Shown: positions 36,501-45,500 of the stretch, one piece after another | Layout of the letters: each line of letters starts with the position of its first letter | How positions within the stretch are numbered: the stretch's first letter is position 1 | From: Epiperipatus broadwayi | Taxonomy: Eukaryota; Onychophora; Udeonychophora; Euonychophora; Peripatidae | Assembly: GCA_028023455.1 (NCBI GenBank) | Contig: JAQFVV010000027.1 | Location: 7,127,845-7,191,844, forward strand | Length of the DNA stretch: 64,000 nt | Reading direction: 5' to 3' | The notes under the pieces: generated by a model | Database searches by the model: none | Told to the model about the DNA's origin: nothing | What the model saw: the letters and a program-made list of their open reading frames with translations, nothing else | Position numbers and translations under genes: made by a program

Positions 36501-39500
36501 ATAGAACTAAGGCAAAGATGCCCTATGTCACCTATTTTGTTTTTGTTATATTTGAGAGAAATGGCGAAAGCAATAGAAAGACAAGGGAAAAGGGTAGAGA
36601 TACCATTAGTAGATGGCAAGTATCAGGTCTTTTATTTGCTGCTATGTTCTTGTGCACAGAAATTAGGGAAGATATGAAAGTTATGCTGAAGACTTGCACA
36701 AGGGTGAGTAAAAAGATGGGAATTAAACTTATTGAAGTAAAATCAAAAGAAATGATGATAAATGATGGGGAAAGAGAAAGAATTTTTATTGGGGTATATA
36801 AAGTTAAATGTGGTGAGTATATATAAGTATTTGGGAATTGTCTTAAGTAATCAGAGAAATTACTTGGATGAATGGGAGAAAAAAATTGATAAATGAAACA
36901 AAGAAAAGAGAGCGACTGATAAAAAATTAACTGTTTTTATATAATAAATTATTTTGATGTAGTTGGAATTATATGGCAGTAATAGGGTTAACTTATAGTA
37001 ACAGTGTGTTGTGTGCTAGTAAAGGGGTGTTAGATTACTTATAAAAAGTACAAAGAGAAGTAGGAAGACATTCACTAGATGCAGATGGGTCGTTGGCAAA
37101 AAAGGCAATTCAATGAGAAATGGGATGGTCATGGTTTTATATGAGAGATGCAAATAAAATGAAAATGTTCAGTAGATTGCAATTTATGGATAATCTGAAT
37201 ATCCAAAATAGTATTTAATTGGATTATGAGTAAATGACAGGCAACAAGATGGATGAGAAAGGTAGTATGGTATGCAGAATATTTGGATAAAGACTTTATG
37301 TCAGTATATTTATGCAAAAGGTGTGATGATTGTGTTAGGAGAATTGTTGAGTATTATAGTGGCAAGAAATGGGATAGAAGAATAGATGCATTTATAAAAA
37401 ATAGGGAGTTGGAGAGATGGAGAACTAGTATGGAGAGTAAAAAGAGTTTAAATATATATAGAAGTAAATATAATATTGGGTGTGATTTAATTTATGATAA
37501 TAGTAAGGAAAGTAATTTGCTGTTTAAGATCGAACAAGATTGTTAGCAGCAAGGGAATATTCGCATAAATGGAAAAATGTGAGTGATTTTGTCTGCAAGT
37601 TTTATAAGGAAATCTAGAAAATATTAGGTATCTGTTAATTGAATGTAAATACTGCAAGCAGGAAGAGTACGAATAATGAACTTGTGGTAGAATAAATATA
37701 AACAAAGTGATTATACAGAAAGTGTTCTTGGTTTTTATGCTGGATTTGGGAAAAGGGATATTTAGATATAAAGGCCATGGAATTGACAAAGATTATATTG
37801 AACAAATGGGATGGAGCAGGATAGAGAAGAATATGGGAAAAACTTAAGAGTAGGGAATGGAAAGTGGCTGACAGGTTTCTCTGGACATAGTGGTTGAGAG
37901 ATTCCTGACTCTGACAGAGGTAGTTTTCTATTTGTAACGGGATATATATATATGCATTACATTTAAATTCTAATACGTAATGTTTCGCAAATATCTAATA
38001 CTGAATTAAAAACACAAACGTTCAAAATGCACAAATAACCAATTATTAATTTATTACTGTTTGATTTAAATATTAAAATAGGCTTTAAAAAAATTATAGA
38101 ATCGAAACAAAGATTCTAATCCTTAAATAAAGTGTAAAATAAAAACCTTTTTAACAATAGTGAAGATTTTATTAATTTTTAAATATAAAAATTACAAACA
38201 GATCCTTAAGGCAAAATGACAATTAAAAGAATGATTACGAAATAGATAAGAGTTTCCGCCCAGAGATAGAGACACAGATCTCAATGGAAAACCCAAAATC
38301 TTACCTTGGACCCAAACCCAATAAAATACAGACATGAAATATGTTTGATGAATCCTGCATTCCAGAGATAAGGTACCTGAGGACTATAAAAGGAAAATCC
38401 AAAACAATAATTAGTTAGTTGGAGATTAGAAAAATTAAAAATTTAAATTCTTTTGTCTGTTGCTGAAAAGTTAATTTTAAAAGTTATCGCCATCACCAAA
38501 AAAATGTAATGAGCTTCATCGTGCTTCCTTCGGTGCGGCCGGCCGAAGGTAGTTTTCCTATCCACGGATCCCAGGATCGAACCACTGGTGCCATATGCAG
38601 AAATCCTCGTAAATGCGTCTTCATAAATCGTCATCACCCACAAGAAATGGATCTTTTATAAATTCAGATCTTCATCGCGAAGGAACGAGCCCGGAGAAAG
38701 AAAGGAAAGTATACATTATAAACAAAAAAACATTATAAACTCTTAATTTAAAATCTCAGAACTTTATTTTCCTTTAAAGATGATTTATAGACTTTCTCTC
38801 TGAATCAAATCTAAACTCTATAAACTTTAAAAAATTTAAGTCTTATCAAAAATTGAAATGTAATCTTTTAAAATATGTGTTATATGTTATCATTTATGCT
38901 AAGTGTAAGATCTGTTTGTAATAGGGCGGGGTTTGCTATTGCAAACAAATTTAAAGATAGAAAACACATTGTTATTTGTGCATTATTAAATTTCAAAATA
39001 GGTTAAAAATAGTATTTGTAGTAAAAAAATAACTTAAAATATAAATGTTATCTTAAAAATGATTTTAAAACCTTAATTAAACTAAAGATTTTTTGTTTTG
39101 AATTAAATTAATAAAATGATTTAAATGTTAGTTGAGTGTAGATGGCTGCTAGACTAGTTTAAATATGTTACTTTTAAAGAGGGTTTTGATTTCGGACTAT
39201 TTGTTTCGTAGTTGTGTCAATGCTGGTGGAGAGATATATGGACGTTTATATCAATGTAATGTGAAGTGTGTTAGCACCTAGGGCGACGAGCCCAACTGAA
39301 TGCATGACCCCAAAGAGGTAGTCATACCGTTGAAATGGACGCAGACGTATTTCCTGCGCCATTGACCCATTCCAGCTCTATGGATTTTGGATGATAAGCC
39401 GGCAAGATAAGACCGCTCTCCCATCCATATGTAGCGTTTCTTTTTATTATTTTATATGCATGTTTCCTTCGCCTGACAGATGCACATTCCTGCGGGACGA

Positions 39501-42500
39501 AGGCCATGTTTTCTCCAATAATATCACGCTGTTCAGATGCACATTCCTGTCAGCATGATTCTATGCTAACATGTTCACATTGCATTGGTTGCTGATATAT
39601 ATCTGGAAGCGAGTATTGGTGTGGCTGCGGATTTTTAGTCTGGAGTCAAGTGATTTGAAAATTTGTGAGTGCGTCTAGGTAGCTCATTTATACTCAACAT
39701 TCTAAAGATTAAAAATAAAGTTAAAAACAAGTAAAATAATAACTAATGAAACAGAATAAAACAACTTTCTTCTTTTGTTATAAAATTTTTTTTTTTTTCT
39801 AGTTTGTGCGTTATTAATTATATACGTAAATAAAATCTTTTTTGTGTTGTTAATACTGACAGTGATTGCTTTTATTATTGTTTATTAAAAGAAATATATT
39901 TAATAAATGTTTTAAACCTCTGCTACTCCATGAGCTAGTGACTTGGGCTGGCGGTCGTGATTTTAACAGTGCGTATCTGCCTACTCTATAAATTTTCTAG
40001 GTCCGAATGGTCTAGTGGCGCCCTCGTACGGCAGATTACGATAAGACTGTTACTTCATCATCATCCCCGACCATTATATATTATTGTTTCTAAATTAAAT
40101 ATCAGTACTTTGTTCAAGGTTATTTCTAATTATAGTTAAAATCTTTTAAAAAATTAATATTAGTGGAAACCAGTGCTAACAAACCACAGTTTATAGTTCC
40201 CTAGTTTTTAATCATGGTTGGAGAATTTTTGCACAATGATCATTACATTTCTTATATGCTATTCTAATTCAAAGTTCCGAATCCTTTTTTAAAAAAATCA
40301 ACCATATAATCTTGAATTTTTTAAAGGCATTACCTTTGATAGCAAACAATACTTTAAATATCTTTAACTATTAGTTAGAAGCTGGTCATGGAAGATCTGG
40401 AAGAAGTTTCATCTGGTATCTATGAACATTAATCAGTGTTTAATGTCGGCAAATCATTAACTATGTAGTTTAATTAGTAGTGTGTAACATAAATGTCAAT
40501 CCTTGGCTTTATAAATGACTGTATATAACAGTTTATTGTTTTTTATTTTTTTAGGTCGAAAACTTCGAAGTGGGAACACCCTTAACAGCAAGCCATTATT
40601 TAACGAAGTTTAAGGGAGAAATTTATGGTTTAAGTCATTCTGTTAAACGTTTTGAACCCCTTCACTGCATGCATCTTAGACCTTCAACTGGAATATCAGG
40701 ATTCTATTTGACTGGTGAGGTTTTTTTTGTTTTAATTATAATTTTATGCCCATAATTTAATGTATCACAATAATTAAACATTTTTAAAAATGATAATTAT
40801 TTTTCAAAATTTTAAAAAATATCTTTATGACATCTACTCCTCAACTAGACAATAAGTTAGAGTTGATAAAAAGATGCTCCTAATATCATTTGATTCATGC
40901 TAAGAGGAAGGCAGTATTGACATCTGTCTTACAATTTCAAAAAATACAAATGTAACTGATGATTAAAATCAATGGGCAGTAAGCTGAAATTGGTAGACAA
41001 GTGCTGATAATGCCAATTGATACAAATGAGAGGAAATCAGTACTGCCCCCTATTTTCCAGTTTCAGAAGCATCAATATAAATATTGAATCAATTGAATGC
41101 ATTGATTCGAGTGGTACAGGGATACTCTTAGTATCAATTGGTGTAAGATGAGAAGTCAATGTATTCTTAAAATGTATGAAAAATATTGAAGAAGTGCAAC
41201 AGAGAAATCAAGAAATTCTGAAAAAAGTTGAAGAAATGCATTCAAGAAATGAAGAAAAACAAGAGATCAAAGATAAAACATTTGAAGAAACACAACTAAG
41301 AAATCAAGAAATGCTGCAACAAAAATTTGAAGAAAAGCAACAAAAGAAAGATGGTAAATTTAAAGAATACATCAAGAAATAAAAGAAAATAAAGTAATAC
41401 AAGAGACTATAAACATCCTGTAACTGGAAATAGCAGGTTAAATATAAGAGCAAGTACAACACAAAATGGAGTGTGTGGAAAGAAAATTACATAGTGATTC
41501 AGAAGAAATGATTAAAAAAATCTATTGAATCCACTGAAAATAAATTGAAGACAGTGTGCAAAATATAGCAGGAAGATTAGAAAGGAAGTGAGAGAAGAAA
41601 TGAAGATCAAATACAAAATTCATTATTTAAAGAAAAACTCAAGATATGCAAGAGAAGATGCAGCAAATTCAGAATGAAGCACTTGGCATTATGAATGAAA
41701 TGGATTTTGCAAAGATGAAAGAAGATATATCAAATTGGTTTATAGAAACTGTAAAAGAATTTAAAGAAGTGTGTAAAAGTGGCACTAGAGATACAAAATC
41801 AAAAGAAAGCCATGAAAGCACAACAGTTACAGATCAGTACAGAAGTTATGAGAATTTTAGTTGTATAAATCAATTTCTAAAAATTCAAGTGTTCAGAGGC
41901 GAAGCAGGAGAAATGACATGGAATACGTTGACAGTCTGAAGAACTATTTCCAGCTGAACCAGCTAACAGAAAGAGAGCAAGTGACCATTGCCTATAATCA
42001 TTTACAAGAACCTGCTAAGGAATGGTGGAACTTGCTAATAATGAAACCAACCACATATTTTGGACACAAAGAACAAATTTTGAAGAATATTTGGCCAGAA
42101 GAGCACCAAGAAGCAATCAGATATCAAATTATGCAGGAAAGATTTCGCATAAAAGGTGATGATAGTTACAGATCTTTAAAAAGCAATTATCAAAATTAAG
42201 AGCACTGTTCACATTTGGCATGTTAGAAAGCCAGATTATCAGAATTATTCAACATAACTTACCCTTTTGTGTTGAACAGATGATCATCAACATTGACCAA
42301 AAAACCGAAGAACAAGTGGCCGAGTTTTTAAATGCCATTGACATGAGCCACCAGAATCAGGATGGAGAAGGCAAGTTCACCACATCAAACCAGCAGTCAA
42401 GCAAAAGGAATGAGGCATCTATTGATTACATCATCAAAATAAAAGGTGACCAAAGATTCCAACCCTATAGATAGTGGCAAAAGAGAAGAAGCTCTGCTAA

Positions 42501-45500
42501 CAAAGATAGAACATGTGTAATACATCACTAGAAGCTTCCTAGCCCAAGACACTAGAAAAATCTGCAGAGAATTCATCACATTCAGGAAACAGTAATGGAA
42601 TAGAAACAGAAGTAGACCTAGAAAACAGAATGAGATCCGAACCAGCACGAACAAATCAGCATTGATCTGGAAGATGGCAGAACATATCTCAAATCAACTA
42701 GGATGAGAACTCCATCTTCATTGCAAAAATATCTTGACAGGTATAAAACTTGATGTTAAAAAAATAAAGGCCGGCTTATTTCTGTCGATCCTGGATCTGT
42801 TAAAAGGAAAATGTTTTAAGGAAAAAGAAAATTATATGAGTTAAAAGATAACATACATGACAATCCTGAAGTGAGATTAAAATTATCAAAACAAGAAATT
42901 ACCAACTTGCTAGAAAGCAAGAGTGACTAATGACCAGTTTATGCAGGGATGGAAAAAATGCTTTTATAGTTTATTTAGTCATATTTTCTTTTAGTGATGT
43001 ATTGGGATTTGGATATGCACATGAGACACTGTTGACATGTGATGTTTTGAAGTTTCAGGTACTGCCACAACATTTTTTTCTTTTCCAAGTAGTTTAGTCA
43101 TTCACCTGTAAGGCTCAGAGGAAACAAAGTGAAGTTTAAAGTGTTTGTGGGATTTATCAGCCTCTAAGACTCAAAAGGGAGCAAGTTACTTTCAAGTGTT
43201 ATACCTTTCAGCCTCTAAGTCTCTAAAAGGAATAAAGCTTATATTTTATTTTGATGTGTTTTGGATAGCTCATCAGAAGTCGAACTGAGATAATCCTTCT
43301 TAATGTCCATGCTTCAGCATACACCTTAATGGTTTATGATGAAATTTTTATAGATCCTAAAGTTGAAATCCTGTGTATTATTTATCACATTCAGTATCAA
43401 GCAAATCTCTGCACATTATGGACATATGTATTGTGTAAAACACTATTTGTGAAATTGAAATGAAATATAAAAATAAGAAATGAATAAATTTTATAGTAAG
43501 AATATAAATGAGAAATGAAAAGTTACACCGTTCCATTTTCTCATCTTCAAAGGAAGGGATTTGTTGCTATAATAAATCCATGATGATTGTACTACCACAA
43601 TGCAGAGAGAGAAAAAAAAATGTTTAGAATAAAAACTCATGCGAACTGGCTAATAAATATACAATCTGCCATTTACGTGTGTTCGTAGATGTGTTTTACT
43701 TGAGAAATAAAAGTATAAATTGCCTAAAGGTTAAAAGAAAAACTAATTTCCGTACATTAGTAAAGATTATTAAATATTATTTTTTAATGTGTGAGAAACT
43801 GAATGATTATAACATTATAAAGAAAGATGGAAAAATGCTTTTGATACATAAAAGAATTGTGTATTTTTTTTATTTAAAAAAAAACTAAATTTGAACTGTT
43901 CTAGTTTGCCTTTCTTGAATTGAGTCTTGAATAAAATTTCCCATATTTCTATATCTATATATTGTGCTTGAAACGCACATACGTGAAGCTATATTATGAA
44001 TTAATAATTACTTAGTGCTTTTGGGAGCTTCGTGTTCCCGTATTCATAGTTTATACTAATGATTGTTGTAGATATCTTTTTTAATAAAGATATATGTAAA
44101 TGTATGCAAATAGCCTAGATGGCCCATTTTTTCGAAATGGAGAAGCAGGCATCTCTCGTATTGGTGGCATTGGGGTTGTCTGCAGTAAAACTGCATGGTA
44201 AAGCTAAAAATATGATTAAAATTTTGGAATTGATAATATTTTAGAAATTATGATTAAAAATTTAAAAATTTGCAATAATTTTCCTTTTTCCTACATTATG
44301 AAATGTAAATAAACCGAGAGATAAGAGAAAAACTTTTTTTTTTCTCTTCTTTTATTTATAAAAAACATGATGTAATGTATATAAAATTTGTATTTACAAA
44401 GAGAGTAAACAGGATGTTTTTCAAAAAAAATATATTGTGATAATGACATAAAGGTCATATTTTCCGTAGCTGGTGATGCACCTGTTATTTGAAAATCACA
44501 TTTGAACAGTATCAGTTATTTATAAATAGGTTTGAAGCAAGAAACTAGGCATTATCATTTTAATTTTAGGAGTCCAGCAGTTGATTCTACACTGCTTTGC
44601 ATTAGAGTGCAGTCTACTATTCAAGCCATGTTGCCATGATCCCCGCTGATTAAAACTCCACTGAAAGCCATATTTTACTGACTATTTTTAAAGTATTTTT
44701 TAAAACTGCAATTATAACTGTCAGTATAATGATTTTATTTAGAAGAAATCTATCTATTGCATATGGCTAGATAACTAAAAATCACACCAGTCAACATGCC
44801 TGGAAATGTAGTCAAATTCAGAAATTAGCGCTGAAGTTTGAAAAACCAGCTTGTGCAAGATTTCTGTAATGTTGTGAAGGAAGAAATGGATAGTGTCATA
44901 TAAAATGCTCAAGACCTATAGATACTATGCATCATATAATGTCACTAGTATTCCCATATTTACTCCCTCTAACATCACCAGTGTACTGTTGGGAAAACGA
45001 AAAAATATTAAAAGAATGGTACCTGAAAAAAAAACTATGGCTGGTGACTGTTTCAATATTTGATGTGATAAGATCTTATCATTATAAATACCATAAGGCC
45101 TTAAACTTGAACCATAGCTTAAACTTAAAATATCTTTTGGTTACTATTTGTGTATGAGTTGATAGTAGTTGTGAGTATATATGCAACAATTTTTATTTTT
45201 CATGTGTAAAAGCATCGGCTGGGAAGTGAACCCGTGAACCCAGGACAACTGCTTGTAAGGCAGCTGTGCTGACCACTCAGCCACCAATGCTTGACGAAAC
45301 AATATTTATTTATTATTAATAAATTATTAGTTTGTGTTTGTAACTCAATCCAAATATATACTTTTTACACATATATGCTAATTAATATCGACAGCCCCGA
45401 GAAATCATGTAATCCATTAAGGAATATGGTGGTTGGCAGTAATAATTGATGATGATTGTTTCTTTAAAAGTATTCCAAGAATAAATTTTCTTTTTAGGAG

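Noticed and set aside
36435-36826. Two overlapping frames as separate genes
   Set aside because: They are two registers of one frameshifted LINE-X reverse transcriptase.
45211-45295. Genuine tRNA gene
   Set aside because: It has an A-rich tail, a flanking duplication, and a second copy with the same tail at 17372-17475, so a SINE explains it better.
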